From Halisarca cf. caerulea (Eukaryota; Porifera; Demospongiae; Chondrillida; Halisarcidae): a stretch of 64,000 nucleotides of DNA. Each line of letters opens with the position of its first letter. The stretch's first letter is position 1. A program made the translations under genes and the position numbers. Positions 23,251 to 34,304 of the stretch are shown here, piece after piece. Under the pieces are notes generated by a model. The model did not search any database, had not been told where the DNA came from, and saw only the letters and a list, made by a program, of their open reading frames with translations. The stretch spans positions 10,601,801 to 10,665,800 of the forward strand of contig CAUJGJ010000397.1 in the NCBI GenBank assembly GCA_963170055.1, read 5' to 3'.

Positions 23251-25032
23251 ATGGCACTTGCAGAGGACGATTTGAGCAGCGGATCCAACTTTGTTTCTAA
23301 ACACAACCTATCTTCTTTGGACTGTCAAGAGGTTAGCAACCTACCATTTTCTGACTTGAGCAACGTCAGCAAACGGCCAAAGCGACAGGCCAGCCTAAAT
23401 GCAGAGGCATCTTTGTCAAAATCTCTGAAAAGGTGTGCACCAAGAGGAGATCCCTCCAAGAGCACACCATCGAGAATACAAAAGTTGAAAGAAAAACAAA
23501 ATGCTACACAACAAAACTTAGGTGATGATTGTGAAAGTTTGAAGTCGATTTTGAAGAACAAAGGTGAGGCTTTTCGCTTGGGATCTGATGCTGTGCAGAA
23601 ATTCGTCTTTGACAATATGACTTGGACAATGTCTAAAGCACTTTCTGTCCACATGATGTCTGCATTAAGTCTTCAGGGAATGAACATCATGGAAGCTTCA
23701 CAGTTGACATCCACAGTAACTGGCTTCAGTACAGAAACCGTGCGAAAATGGGGAGGATCGTTTTACCAAGCAGTTATGCACCGAAGAGATTATGATATCA
23801 GTAAAGAGTGGGTTGAGGAGCACATGATATCCAGTCGTGGATGCCACCCCAAAACAATAAGCCTGTTTGAGGATGAAGATTTTCAACTCAAATCCAAGGA
23901 ATTTGTGAGAAGCAATTCATGCACCAAAGGGAAACCAAACCTCACTGCTCAGGCATATGCTACATGGATCAACACCAATTGGCACCATGAAATCTCCGAA
24001 GTAACAGCAAGACAATGGCTGCATAAATTAGGCTTTGAGCAGCAAGGCATTGGGAAAGCCGTTTATTTTGATGGACATGAACGGCCAGATGTGGTTTCAG
24101 ACAGAAATCACTATGTTCAGGAAATGCACAAGTATGACTATCCCGAACCAGGTGAAAAGCCTGTCATCAGAGTATACCATGATGAGAGCACCTTTTATGC
24201 CAATGCAGGAGAGACATTTTTTTGGTCCGATGGAACAAATGCACCAATCAGAAGCAAGTCACTGGGGCAGGCCATAATGGTTTCCGACTTCATTGATGAG
24301 CAAAATGGGTATCTGAAGATGGGAGACAATACATCTAGGGTATACTTGGAGCATTCCAAAGAAGGATACTGGAACAACGGCAAATTTCTGGAGCAAGTTG
24401 ACAAGGCCATAGATGTATTCGAGGCTAAGTATCCAAACGCTTGTGGCTTGTTCATCTTTGACAATGCACCATCACACCGGAAGATGGCAGCAGATGCACT
24501 CAATGTCCATGCAATGAATGCTGGGCCAGGTGGGAAGCAACCGGTGATGCGCGACACAGTGTGGGATGGCAAGGTGCAGAAAATGACTCTAGACAATGGT
24601 GTACCAAAAGGGCTCAGGATTGTCCTACAGGAGAGAGGAATTGACAGTAAGTCAATGACAGTTGAACAGATGTGTAAAGAACTGCTCAAGCATGAAGATT
24701 TCCAAGCAGCTCCCAAATCACTTTTAGAGGAGAGAATTGAGGCAAGGAATCACAAGTGTATGTTTTTACCACGCTTCCACTGTGAACTAAATCCTATAGA
24801 ATGGGTTTGGTGTTTTGCCAAGCAATTCACAAGGCAGTATTGTGACGGTACCATCACCACTCTGCGGAAAATAGTTCCACAAGGTTTGGACAGGGTGACT
24901 AACAAACTCATCCAAAAGTTTTTTAGCTAGGTCCGAGGCTATGAGATGAGCTACAGGCTTGGACATAATGCCACCAATGTCGATGAAGCCATTAAGCAAT
25001 ACACTTCACATAGAAGAGTACAACAGTGCTAG
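23251..25032 (+). pseudogene. IS630/Tc1-superfamily DDE transposase with a late nonsense stop
   Basis: The open frame from the Met at 23251 gives 559 residues to a TAG at 24928-24930; the same frame then runs on for 33 codons to a second TAG at 25030-25032. Basic Ser-rich N-terminus, then an HTH region, then the DDE_3-type core: VYHDESTFYANAG near residue 310, GLFIFDNAPSHRK near 403, and CELNPIEWVW near 514, giving the D, D and E. Related proteins have an arginine-rich segment where the first TAG falls, so I read it as a nonsense change that removes the C-terminal tail. The catalytic core is intact, so limited activity cannot be excluded. It would recognise the CAGTGYACC ends and insert at TA. 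Confidence 0.85.
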
Positions 25033-25493
25033 TGCATGTGAATAGTGAACTAATTATTGTAACACTATTATTATTATTATTGCTATTGTCTTTTTGGTAT
25101 TTCAAAGAAAAAAACATAATAGTACCTTGACTGCAGCTGCTATCCAATGTCTCCGTAGAGCTGCAATCACTCTCCATATACACCTTGTAGTCATAGAGGA
25201 TAGTGGCTTCACTGTCTACTGGGTCATTCTCATGAGTCTGCCTATGTGTAGATAGGGTTACAGTGGATGCATCACTGTCGACTTCTTCATCTGCACACCG
25301 CTGCAAAACACTCCGTTCCTCACTAACACGCTTCATGAACTGCAGAGAATATACGAAATCCCATAAAATTAGTTCACAACGAATACTAGAAAAGTGAAAC
25401 CATGTTTTGCATACCTGCAAGTTTCTGAATTTCTTGTCAGAAAGTGCGGACTTGACTATGGGAAGTAGTTTTTCCTCTCCAAGAATGTGAACC

Positions 25494-25692
25494 TGTTACA
25501 ATTCGTGCTTAGACCCCTATCCGTCAAACATTTCGGTAGCACTGAATCAGCTGAAATAATCAAACACTCCACCAACTTATATACAAAAATGTAGAGACTA
25601 ATAGGAAAAACAACTAAATGGAACATTGCTGATAAACACGAACACAACATGTTCAACTGTCAATCACTAGTCACAAAGGTCAATACACAACA
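25494..25692 (-). repeat. Gypsy LTR (3' LTR in element orientation)
   Basis: 199 bp, TGTTACAATTCG to TACACAACA on the plus strand. Preceded by target duplicate GAACC. Confidence 0.95.
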
Positions 25693-25713
25693 TCCCTCCA
25701 TCCTTGGAAAATG

Positions 25714-28700
25714 TCAGTTTGGATAACGTAATGGCTCTGTCCGCATCCGAGTGGATCGTCTAATAGGTGGGTCAACTGCATCAGAAGGAATGGACTCTTG
25801 ATGCTCACAATATCGGTCCTTGATATGGTCAAAATGTCGTACAACGGTTTTCCCTGAAGAGAGTTGCACTTCTGCTTGTGATTCACCTTTGACCGAGATG
25901 ATTATACCTGGAATCCATTTTGGTTTGTTTGCTGGAAAATTGCGGATGTACACCTTCTCTCCCTTCTCCCAACTAGGCTTGCGACAACGTGTAGACTGGG
26001 TTACTTGCCTCCTGTATTGCTTGTCATATATGGCCTTGTTCAGGTCGGGCTTGACACAGTGGAGGTGAGTCCTTAAGCTCCTTTTCATCAGTAATTCTGC
26101 TGGAGGGATACCAGTGACAGAATGTGGTGTGATGCGATAGTGAAACAGGAATCGTGAAATTCTAGTTTGAATGTCTTCCTTTGAATGACTCCTTTCCATC
26201 CCCCGTTTGAATGTCTGTACTGCTCTTTCAGCCAGTCCGTTTGACGAAGGATGATAGGGTGCACTTGTCACATGTTGGATGCCATTCCTGGCCAAGAATG
26301 TCCTGAATTCCTCACTGGTGAATACACTTCCATTATCAGAGACCAAGACTTCTGGTAGTCCATGCGTGGCGAAAATTGCTCGCAGTTTCTGCATGGTTGC
26401 TTGAGAGGTTGCTGAAGCCACAACCTCTACCTCTAACCACTTGGAATGAGCATCGACTAAGACCATGAACATCTTTCCCTCCATTGGTCCTGCATAGTCA
26501 ATATGCAACCACGTCCATGGTGATGTCGGCCAAGCCCAGGGATGGACAGCAACAGCATTGGGGCTCTTTTGGTTCTCCTGGCAAGCATTGCAATTTCAAA
26601 CAGTTTCTTGAATGTCATCGTTCAGTCCTGGCCACCACACTATACCTCGAGCAAGTTGTTTCATCCGACAAATGCCACGGTGACCCTCATGGAGGAGATG
26701 CAGGATTCTTACTCTTCCTTCCTGTGGAATGATAACCCGGCTGCCCCATAAGAGGCATCCATCCTGAACTGAGAGTTCCTCACGTCTGTTGTAGAAGGGC
26801 TTCAGGCAGTCATTCTTGACTTCTCTCCATCCGTGGAGCACTAGGTCCATCACACGAGCAAGTACAGGATCCCGAGATGTCCAGGCTTTGATCATGGATG
26901 CGGTCACTGGAGAATTCTCAAGAACTTCGAGCAGTAGGACAACCTCTCCTGGTATAGGAGTTTCCTTCCTTGGAACAAAGGGTAATGGTAATCTGCTGAG
27001 AGAATCTGCATGAGGGATTCCTGCACCGCATTTGTACTTCACAGAAAAATCATAACCACTCAGTGTTAATGCCCACCTTTTTGTTCTTGGCGAGGCCATG
27101 CTGGATATTGCTTTGTTGCTATTGAAAATAGACTCTAGTGGCTTGTGATCGGAAAATATGATAAAGTGCCTCCCATATAGGAACTGGTGGAATCTCTTAA
27201 CGCCGAAAACAATGGCGAGTCCCTCTCGATCGAGCTGTGAGTAGTTCTTCTCAACTGTGGACAGTGACCTGCTGGCAAAAGCAATTGGTCGAACACTCCC
27301 GTCCTCCATCTCATGTGACAGAATTGCCCCAATTCCAACAGGCGAAGCATCACATTCAAGAATGAGTGGTTTCTGAGGGTCATAGTGGACCAGCAATGTG
27401 GAAGATGACAGAGCTGATTTTGCTGCCTCAACTGCTGCTGCATGCTCTTTCGTCCACCTCCAGGGTGCCTCTTTCTTCAATAGGGCATTCAAGGGGGCCA
27501 CCAACGTTGACAAGTTCTTCAAAAAGTTTGTGTAGTAGGACACCATTCCTAGGAAGGACCTCAACTCGGTGACATTCTTTGGTGTTGGGGCTCCCTTGAT
27601 GGCTTCTACCTTGGAGTCAGTTGGTTGAATCCCTTGTGCTGAGATCTGATGCCCCAAGTACTCAACTGCTGGCTTCAGAAAGGAACACTTTGCCTTTTTC
27701 AGATGCACCCCATGGTTTTCCAGCCTGGATAAGACTTCCTCTAGGGTGGACAAGTGCTCCGCATGGTTAGAACCTGTGATCAAGATATCATCAATATATA
27801 CACACACATGTGGAATACCCTTCAAGACACTTTCCATCTTACGCTGAAATATGGCAGGAGCCGAAGAGATTCCGAAAGGCAACCTCCTCCGGTAGCGAAA
27901 TAATCCTTTGTGTGTGTTGATGGTGACAAACTGTTTGGAGCTCTCATCCAGGCTCATCTGTAGGTAGGCATGTGCAATGTCCAATTTTGTGAATTCCTCT
28001 CCACCAGACAATGATGCAAACAGATCTTCAATGCGGGGGATTGGGTGTGCATCAATCCTGACGGCTTGGTTGACGGTGAGGCGATAGTCTCCACAAATGC
28101 GGATGGAACCATCAGGTTTTACGACGGGGACAATTGGTGCCGCCCAATCTGACACGTCCACAGGATCAATGACGCCAACTTTCTGCAGCCGTTCTAGCTC
28201 CTGCTCAACTTTGCCCTTTAAGGAATAGGGTATGGGCCGTGGTCTGTAGAATTTGGGAAGAGTGTCAGGTTTCACATGTATGTGGACTGGTGGTCCAGCC
28301 ATGGTACCCAATTCATCTTTGAACAGAGTGGAGTGTTTCTCTAGAATTTCGTCAAGATCAGATTGTTTGTCATCTTTGGACACATGGCACAATTCATTCC
28401 ACTTGAGACGAAAAGACTGTAACCAGTTCCTCCCGAAAAGACTTGGTCGATTTCCTTTTACAACCATCAGTGGTACCCTGGCACATTGATCCTCATAGGT
28501 AAGGGAAACAATTGTAATGCCACAAAGTGGTATCACTTCCCCAGAGAAAGTTCGCAACTTTACCTTGCTTTTCACTAAGGGCGGAATTACATGTGACAAA
28601 GACCTGTACACAGTCTCACCAATGACTGATACCGCTGCACCTGTATCCACTTCCATACTTAATGGCTCTCCTTCAATGTGTACCTTGATGACTATCGGTG

Positions 28701-28992
28701 GCTGTGAACTGGATACTTTGTACAGGGTGTACACGTGGTCAGACTCATCACTGCTTGGTGGGGAGGATTCCTGTTCAGATTCCCCAATATGGCGGACCCG
28801 CTGACCTCTTTGACTCCGAAATGTCGCACTGTCCTTCTTCCTTGACCGACATACCTTGGCTATATGGCCCTTCTTCTTGCAGTAAAAACATGATGCCTCT
28901 TTGAACGAGCACTCCCCCGACTGATGCTGCCCTCCACATCTGTAACAAGATATGTTACTGCTTCCTTTTGGAACCTTCTGAACTTCCAGCAT
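25714..28992 (-). pseudogene. Gypsy pol (CCHC, protease, RT, RNase H, integrase) with one nonsense codon
   Basis: The frame runs 28992 to 25714 with a single in-frame TGA at 26598-26596. Domains in order: two zinc knuckles (CYRCGGQHQSGEC, CFYCKKKGHIAKVC), aspartic protease (VDTGAAVSVIG), reverse transcriptase (YIDDILI catalytic loop), RNase H (LECDASPVGIGAIL), an integrase zinc region (HEGHRGICRMKQ), then after the TGA the integrase core (HIDYAGPM, VSDNGSVFTS, SSNGLAERAVQTFKRGM) and a C-terminal chromatin-binding-like region. The TGA falls just before the integrase core, at a codon where Arg (CGA) is plausible. Everything else looks intact. Confidence 0.93.
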
Positions 28993-29019
28993 CCTATTCT
29001 CTGCCCTAGGGTGTTGGGA

Positions 29020-29578
29020 TTGAATCCTGTGTGTATCTCTTTCTTAATGGCTCTCCTTCAATGCTGTGTGTATCTCTTTCTGCTGTTTCATGGGCTTGAC
29101 AGGTGGCTAGTGCTGTCTTCAGGGTGAGGTCAGGATCCGCTAGTAGACGTTTCTAGAGATGAAAATCGCGCAACCCACACACAAGGCGGTCTCTCAGCAT
29201 CTCATCCAGGCTACTTCCAAATTTGCAGTCACGGGCAAGCTTTCTGAGGTTAGCAACAAAGTCAGCAAAGGGTTGCCCCTCCTTCTGGGAACAGGTATGA
29301 AAGTTGAATCTCTGCATAATGATAGATGGCTTGGGATTCTTGTGCTTCTCTACCAGCTGAACGATATGTTCATAAGTAACTGTTCGCTTTGTTGGCACAT
29401 CCGGAGCTAGCAAGTTGCGAATAAGCTGATATGTCTCAGCTCCACAGATACTCAAGAGGACAGCTTTGTGCTTGTCTTCGTGAATGTCATTAGCAACAAA
29501 ATAATGAGACAGTCTCTCTGTATATGATGCCCAGTCTTCCTTGTCCGCTTGGAATTCTCCAAAGTTGATGGTCGACAT
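29020..29578 (-). pseudogene. Gypsy gag, broken
   Basis: Starts at the Met at 29578, just inside the 5' LTR (the in-frame TTG at 29590 is upstream). A capsid-like helical region includes WASYTERLSHYFVAN and VANLRKLARDC. An in-frame TAG at 29155-29153 (CAG expected) ends the frame; it then reopens until a 37-bp insertion at about 29027-29080 shifts it relative to pol. That insertion duplicates CTGTGTGTATCTCTTTC around a copy of TTAATGGCTCTCCTTCAATG taken from pol (about 28659-28678). Confidence 0.88.
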
Positions 29579-29593
29579 CCTCGTCGCCAAAAC

Positions 29594-29792
29594 TGTTACA
29601 ATTCGTGCTTAGACCCCTATCCGTCAAACATTTCGGTAGCACTGAATCAGCTGAAATAATCAAACACTCCACCAACTTATATAAAAAAATGTAGAGACTA
29701 ATAGGAGAAACAACTAAATTGAACATTGCTGATAAACACGAACACAACATGTTCAACTGTCAATCACTAGTCACAAAGGTCAATACACAACA
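29594..29792 (-). repeat. Gypsy LTR (5' LTR in element orientation)
   Basis: 199 bp, about three differences from the 25494-25692 copy. Followed by target duplicate GAACC. Confidence 0.95.
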
Positions 29793-30692
29793 GAACCAAA
29801 ATGTCACACACGCGGAAACGCCACGATCTGCACATGGACTCCGAATACGAAGTACTAGCGATCCATGCCTTCAGCTGTAATCCTTGCCGCTTCAATGGTG
29901 CAATAACACATGCTGCTTCCTTGGACAGGTGACCCAGCTTTCTCCCCGCAGAAAATAACTCGACGCAGTTAATGTCGAATGGGTTGTAAGGATCCAGACG
30001 CACGATTAGTGGAGCACCAACTCTGATAGAAGTAACATCATAGAACATGATGCCTCTAGCTTTTGTAATAAACGAACCGAGTAGCAAATGTTGATCGATG
30101 ATCGCACATGCCATCTTTCTGAAACAAGAGCATGCGCTTTCGGATGACATCACCGCACTTGGTCTGCTGACAAACATGTGACACAGTTATAAATTTAGAG
30201 GATATCATGTTATTTTTGTTATTTTGAGCTAACGAAGCCGTCTTGTGAGCTACAAAATCTCTCAAAAAGTAGGAACCCTTTAAAAAGTTGAGTGGGCAAG
30301 ATGGCAGCACAATGTCGATCACGTACCGATCTTTATTACGCTAAATATTTTCTTGGTTTTTGCCTTCTTTTGTCCAAGAGGTAGTTTTGAATACTCTGTA
30401 ACTAATCTTAAAACCTGTACTGGGCAGTAAGCTAACCTACAAAATACAATGCCGTGGTTTTCTGTTATGTTTGAGATAGTTATTACGCTAAAAGTTTTTT
30501 GTGGTCCAGTTTGTTTTGGCCCCTCCCACTCAAAGACGGGTATACTTAGGTATATATTGTCTTAATATGGAACTTCAGCGATAATTTAACTACTCTTTTG
30601 TAAACTGTATTCTCTAAGCAAGGTTTCTCTCTTTAAGATATAGTCGAAAATGTTAGCTTCCAATAATTCCTGTCTCTAGGTGTGGTACACTG

Positions 30693-31437
30693 TATCTAAG
30701 GCAGTACACTTTGTAAGCGTACCCCCTGGGCAGGTTTGCCCTGTTCAGTAAGGCAGTGCACTTTGTAAGCGTTGGGTCACTTTGTAAGCGTACCCCCTGG
30801 GCATGTGTACCCTGTTTTGGCAGGCAATGCACTTTGTAAGCGTTGGGTCACTTTGTAAGCGTACCCCCTTGGCAGGTTTGCCCTGTTTTGGCAGGCAATG
30901 CACTTTGTAAGCGTTGTATCACTTTGTAAGCGTATCCCCTTAGCAGGTTTGCCCTGTTTTCACAGGCAATGCACTTTGTAAGCGTTGGGTCACTTTGTAA
31001 GCGTACCCCCTGGGCACGTGTACCCTGTTTTGGCAGGCAATGCACTTTGTAAGCGTTGGGTCACTTTGTAAGCGTACCCCCTTGGCAGATCTGCCCTGCT
31101 TTGGCAGGCAATGTACTTTGTAAGCTTTGGGGTCACTTTGTAAGCGTACCCCCTGGGCAGGTTTGCCCTGTTCAGTAAGGCAGTGCACTTTGTAAGCGTA
31201 CCCCCTGGGCAGGTTTGCCCTGTTCAATAAGGCAGTGCACTTTGTAAGCGTTGGGTCACTTTGTAAGCGTACCCCCTGGGCACGTGTACCCTGTTTTGGC
31301 AGGCAATGCACTTTGTAAGCGTTGGGTCACTTTGTAAGCGTACCCCCTGGGCACGTGTACCCTGTTTTGGCAGGCAATGCACTTTGTAAGCGTACCCCTT
31401 TGGCAGGTTTGCCCTGTTTTGGCAAGCAATGCACTTT
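30693..31437 (+). repeat. 71-bp tandem array, left block 1
   Basis: About ten units of 71 bp, each with two copies of CACTTTGTAAGCGT, one followed by TGGGT and the other by ACCCCCTKGGCAGG, then a TTTGCCCTG..GGCAGGCAATG tail. Units vary by a few bases and some lack one half. The block is interrupted by Harbinger 1 at a CACTTTGTAAG motif. Open frames across it (repeated LTKCIA/GYAYK) are artefacts. Confidence 0.93.
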
Positions 31438-31617
31438 TACCCCTTTCACATGGACCCTACAAAGTGGGTTGAACCCGGGTTAACGCGTTCAGACGATAAA
31501 AAATAACTGGGTTGAACCCGGGTTCAACCCGAGTTATGAAAGTGAGTTCAACCCGGATAATAGGCAGGGTTGAACCCGGGTTGAACCTAGTTGCGAAGCG
31601 CGAAAGTGGTTTTTAAG

Positions 31618-32751
31618 ATGGCGTCGAGAGGGCGTATTTGGACTGAAGAAGAAATAGCAGCATTACTGGCGATATGGGGGGATGAAAGCATCCAAAGGAA
31701 ACTCAGGGGTAAAGTTAGAAACACGGTGCCATACAAAGCAATTGCCGAGGATCTCGGGCGGCAAGGATTTCACCGGGATTTCAATCAGTGCCGAGAGAAA
31801 ATTAAAGCGCTAAAGAAACGCTACAAAGAGGTGGTCGATGCACAAAGACGAAGTGGCGCAGGGGTAGACTCGGACGACGAATGTCCTTTGGGCTTCCGAT
31901 GGTTCAAGGAGATCGACAACATCGAAGGGAACAGGGCTGTAGTCTGTCCTCCGGCACTGCTCGATACGTCGATTGCAGAGAGCCGCTCTTTAGTCGTAGA
32001 GGAACAGTCTACAACTCCTTCAGTCGGGGAGGAGCGGTCTGTGACTCCCTCGATCAGTGATGAGCGGTCTACGACTCCCTCATTCGGGGAGGAGCGGTCT
32101 ATAACTCCCTCAGTAGAGGAAGAGCTGCCTATAACTCCGTCAGTCAGGGAGGAACAGTCTATGACTCCCTCAGTCAGGGATGAGCATGCAACAACTCTCT
32201 CAGTTGGGGAGGAACACACAACAACTCCCTCAGTTGGGGAGGAATACACAACAACTCCCTCGGATGGGGAGGAACCACACCCGACTACTGCAGTGAATGA
32301 TGGACAGCCCCAAAGACCCCCTTCTGAAGACATCCCTGGCCCCTCAAGCAGTAGTAGTGGTAGACAGTCTCGCCTGCCTAAGAAACGTAAACCCACTAAG
32401 TTGGACAAGGTGGACAAAGCCACCAAGGCATTGGTGGAGGCCTTCAAAGAAATGGAGGAGGCTAGCCGGGAGCAGGACAGACTAGATGAGGAAAAACGAA
32501 TGCACGAGTTGTGCAAGATGAGAGAGGCTGAGGATAGACGGGAAGAACGTTTTATGTCATTTTTAAAGGATCTCTTTCAAAGTGCTCCACCGATGCTGCA
32601 CCAGCCACACCCGACATCAGTACCTCCTGTGCCGTATCACATGCCCCCAGTTCCGCCCACACCACACAGCATGCCATACTACCAAGGGATGTATGAACCC
32701 ATCCCCCATTTGGATAACAATCCAAATTCAGAAGATAGTGAAAGCCATTGA
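31618..32751 (+). CDS. SANT/Myb-like accessory protein of Harbinger 1
   Basis: 377 residues from the ATG at 31618; an in-frame TTG at 31591 is not a likely start. N-terminal trihelix/SANT-like domain: RIWTEEEIAALLAIWGDE, then YKAIAEDLGRQGF and FNQCREKIKALKKRYKEV. A central low-complexity part has about ten degenerate repeats of TPSVGEERS-like units (residues about 125-220). Then a basic KKRKPTK patch (possible nuclear signal), a charged coiled coil, and a Pro-rich tail. Expected role: bind the terminal repeats and recruit the transposase. Single exon, ending 144 bp from the convergent transposase. Confidence 0.88.
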   Translation: MASRGRIWTEEEIAALLAIWGDESIQRKLRGKVRNTVPYKAIAEDLGRQGFHRDFNQCREKIKALKKRYKEVVDAQRRSGAGVDSDDECPLGFRWFKEIDNIEGNRAVVCPPALLDTSIAESRSLVVEEQSTTPSVGEERSVTPSISDERSTTPSFGEERSITPSVEEELPITPSVREEQSMTPSVRDEHATTLSVGEEHTTTPSVGEEYTTTPSDGEEPHPTTAVNDGQPQRPPSEDIPGPSSSSSGRQSRLPKKRKPTKLDKVDKATKALVEAFKEMEEASREQDRLDEEKRMHELCKMREAEDRREERFMSFLKDLFQSAPPMLHQPHPTSVPPVPYHMPPVPPTPHSMPYYQGMYEPIPHLDNNPNSEDSESH

Positions 32752-32894
32752 CATTATTTTAATAACTTTTTTAGTAGTACACAGTTTAGCTAACATTGTA
32801 GTACATAAAGCAAATACTGGGATAATGAGAACAGGTTTGTAGCTGTATGTATTTATCAATACAGTTTAGACAAGTTAAATGATGATGATAATAT

Positions 32895-34157
32895 CTAAAA
32901 GAAGTAGTCACATAATGCTTCCCGTATCCTGGCTGCCGAGGTGGTCTGGGTTGTTGATGGAACAGCATTTGGCACATGGGCTGCATTATCAGTGCTACTT
33001 TCACGCACGATCCAGTCATCCTCACAGGCATCCCCATGTTGCTCACAGAGATTGTGCAAAATACAACATGCAGTAACTATTGTGGGGACAAACTTTATGT
33101 TACTGTCATTTCTTTTCATTAATGATCGCCATCTTCCCTTCAGTCGACCGAATCCATTCTCCACAACAACACGTGCACGACTCAGCTGGTAATTGAATTT
33201 TCTCTGCCTCGCTGTCAGTCCAGTATCTGAAAACGGCTTCATCAGCCATGTCTTCAGTGGGTATGCTGGGTCTCCAAGAATTAACAATGGGACTGAAGTG
33301 TTGTAAATGGTTCTAGACCAATTAGGCAATATACCGCTTTCTAAGTTTGTGTACAAAGTAGAATTCCCCAGCACACGAGCATCATGTACACTGCCTGGCC
33401 ATCCCACGTACACATCCAAAAATCTATACTCGTGGTCAACCAGTGCCTGCAGTACTATGGAATGGTATCCCTTCCGATTATAGTAGTCCAGAGGGTTCTC
33501 CGAGGGTGCAATGATGGGAATGTGAGAGCCATCAATTGCCCCTACACACTGAGGAAAATTCCACTTGGATAGAAATCCACTGACAATCCGACGAAGGCCT
33601 TGTCCGGTTGGAATACGTATATACTCTGCCGCAAGATTCTCCACAATTGCATTGCAAACATCGTGTACAGCCACACACACTGTTGAAATGCCAACTCCAA
33701 ACAAATGACTGATTGTCCTGTATTCAACGTTAGTACCCAGCCTCCAAAGACATATAGCAACTCTATGTTCCAGGGACAATGGTGTTCTAACAGCATTGCT
33801 TCTTTGGAGATGAGGTTGCAACTCTCGACACAAGAAAACAAAAGTGGCCCTATTTACTCTGAAATTGCGTTTCCACTCAGTATCACTCCAACTGCCGGCG
33901 ATTTCCAACCAAAACGAGCGGCTCCTGGGCCTTACCCAGACAGTCCTTTGTTGCAGACTTGCAGAAGATATTCGGCGGCTTAGCAATTCACACAGAAATA
34001 GGTGTCTCCGCGCGCGATGTGTTCTACGACGAAGAGTACGTGCTCTCCATGACATTTCAATGAACAACTGAGACCGCCGTCGTGCTGCACGCCTTCTGCG
34101 TAGCCAGATTATCGAAAGAAGAACAATCAAACGAAGTACAGGAACTCCAAACGCCAT
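32895..34157 (-). CDS. Harbinger 1 DDE transposase (HARBI1-like)
   Basis: 420 residues from the ATG at 34157; upstream in-frame Met codons reach into the terminal repeat and are less likely. N-terminal Arg-rich segment (WLRRRRAARRRSQ), HTH-like region (FRTISHLFG-type, here EYRTISHLFGVGISTVC), then catalytic motifs GAIDGSHIP (Asp near 207), LGDPAYPL (Asp near 294) and VENGFGRLKGRW (Glu near 330). It ends in CCILHNLCE. Length is normal for HARBI1/PIF transposases. No stop or frameshift. It acts with the SANT partner in the nucleus to move the element. Confidence 0.95.
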   Translation of the reverse strand: MAFGVPVLRLIVLLSIIWLRRRRAARRRSQLFIEMSWRARTLRRRTHRARRHLFLCELLSRRISSASLQQRTVWVRPRSRSFWLEIAGSWSDTEWKRNFRVNRATFVFLCRELQPHLQRSNAVRTPLSLEHRVAICLWRLGTNVEYRTISHLFGVGISTVCVAVHDVCNAIVENLAAEYIRIPTGQGLRRIVSGFLSKWNFPQCVGAIDGSHIPIIAPSENPLDYYNRKGYHSIVLQALVDHEYRFLDVYVGWPGSVHDARVLGNSTLYTNLESGILPNWSRTIYNTSVPLLILGDPAYPLKTWLMKPFSDTGLTARQRKFNYQLSRARVVVENGFGRLKGRWRSLMKRNDSNIKFVPTIVTACCILHNLCEQHGDACEDDWIVRESSTDNAAHVPNAVPSTTQTTSAARIREALCDYFF

Positions 34158-34304
34158 CTTTTCTTGGATATTATTATCTACTCTGACGTAATCATTTATC
34201 GCCGCATGTGAAAGGAAACGTTCGACTCGGGTTTGGTGACCTAAATTCAACCCGGGTTCAACCCGGGTTGAATTTGGGTTTTGTAGTTCCATGTGAATGG
34301 GGTA

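Larger units (their letters stand above)
25494..29792 (-). mobile_element. Gypsy (Metaviridae-type) LTR retrotransposon
   Basis: Two LTRs of 199 bp (25494-25692 and 29594-29792) differ at about three positions, start TG and end CA, and are flanked by the 5-bp duplication GAACC (25489-25493, 29793-29797). The element reads on the minus strand: a primer-binding region TGGCGACGAGG lies just inside the right LTR, and a purine-rich tract (plus-strand TCCCTCCATCCTT) just inside the left LTR. It encodes gag and pol with the order protease, RT, RNase H, integrase, which is Gypsy order. Few LTR differences mean a recent insertion. Confidence 0.96.
25126..30177 (-). pseudogene. HIRAN-domain accessory gene, split by a Gypsy insertion
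   Basis: Minus-strand gene. First part 30177-29793 (alternative start Met at 30114), interrupted by the Gypsy element, resuming at 25488-25415, then an exon 25339-25126. The protein has a HIRAN-like region: VRLDPYNPFDINCVELF then GRKLGHLSKEAACVIAPL, the usual LV.P.NP.D.NA plus G..lG.l....A pattern. HIRAN domains bind DNA 3' ends or damaged DNA in HLTF-type proteins. Downstream is an acidic Ser/Thr-rich tail. Removing the Gypsy and one GAACC copy restores an open reading frame across the junction, which proves the order of events. It converges on the IS630-type transposase and lies between the same termini, so it is cargo or an accessory of that transposon. No exon after 25126 was found. Confidence 0.8.
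22995..30692. mobile_element. IS630-type transposon carrying a HIRAN-domain gene
   Basis: Inverted termini CAGTGCACCACACCTAGAGA (left) and the complement of CAGTGTACCACACCTAGAGA (right), extending about 33 bp with few mismatches, with TA on both sides (22993-22994, 30693-30694). Without the 4.3-kb Gypsy inside, the element is about 3.4 kb with two convergent genes: a DDE transposase (+) and a HIRAN-domain gene (-). It split the left arm from its 71-bp array: removing it joins TTTGAC-TA-TCTAAGGCAGT, which matches the uninterrupted right side closely. Confidence 0.85.
31438..34304. mobile_element. PIF/Harbinger transposon 1, intact genes
   Basis: Ends TACCCCTTTCACATGGA (left) and the complement of TACCCCATTCACATGGA (right); target duplication TTT (31435-31437, 34305-34307). 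Removing the element and one TTT restores GCAC-TTT-GTAAG of the surrounding 71-bp unit. Subterminal regions hold several GGGTTGAACCCGGGTT palindromes on both sides. Two convergent genes, SANT-like (+) and transposase (-), have no visible lesion, so this is probably a recent, possibly autonomous copy. Confidence 0.95.
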
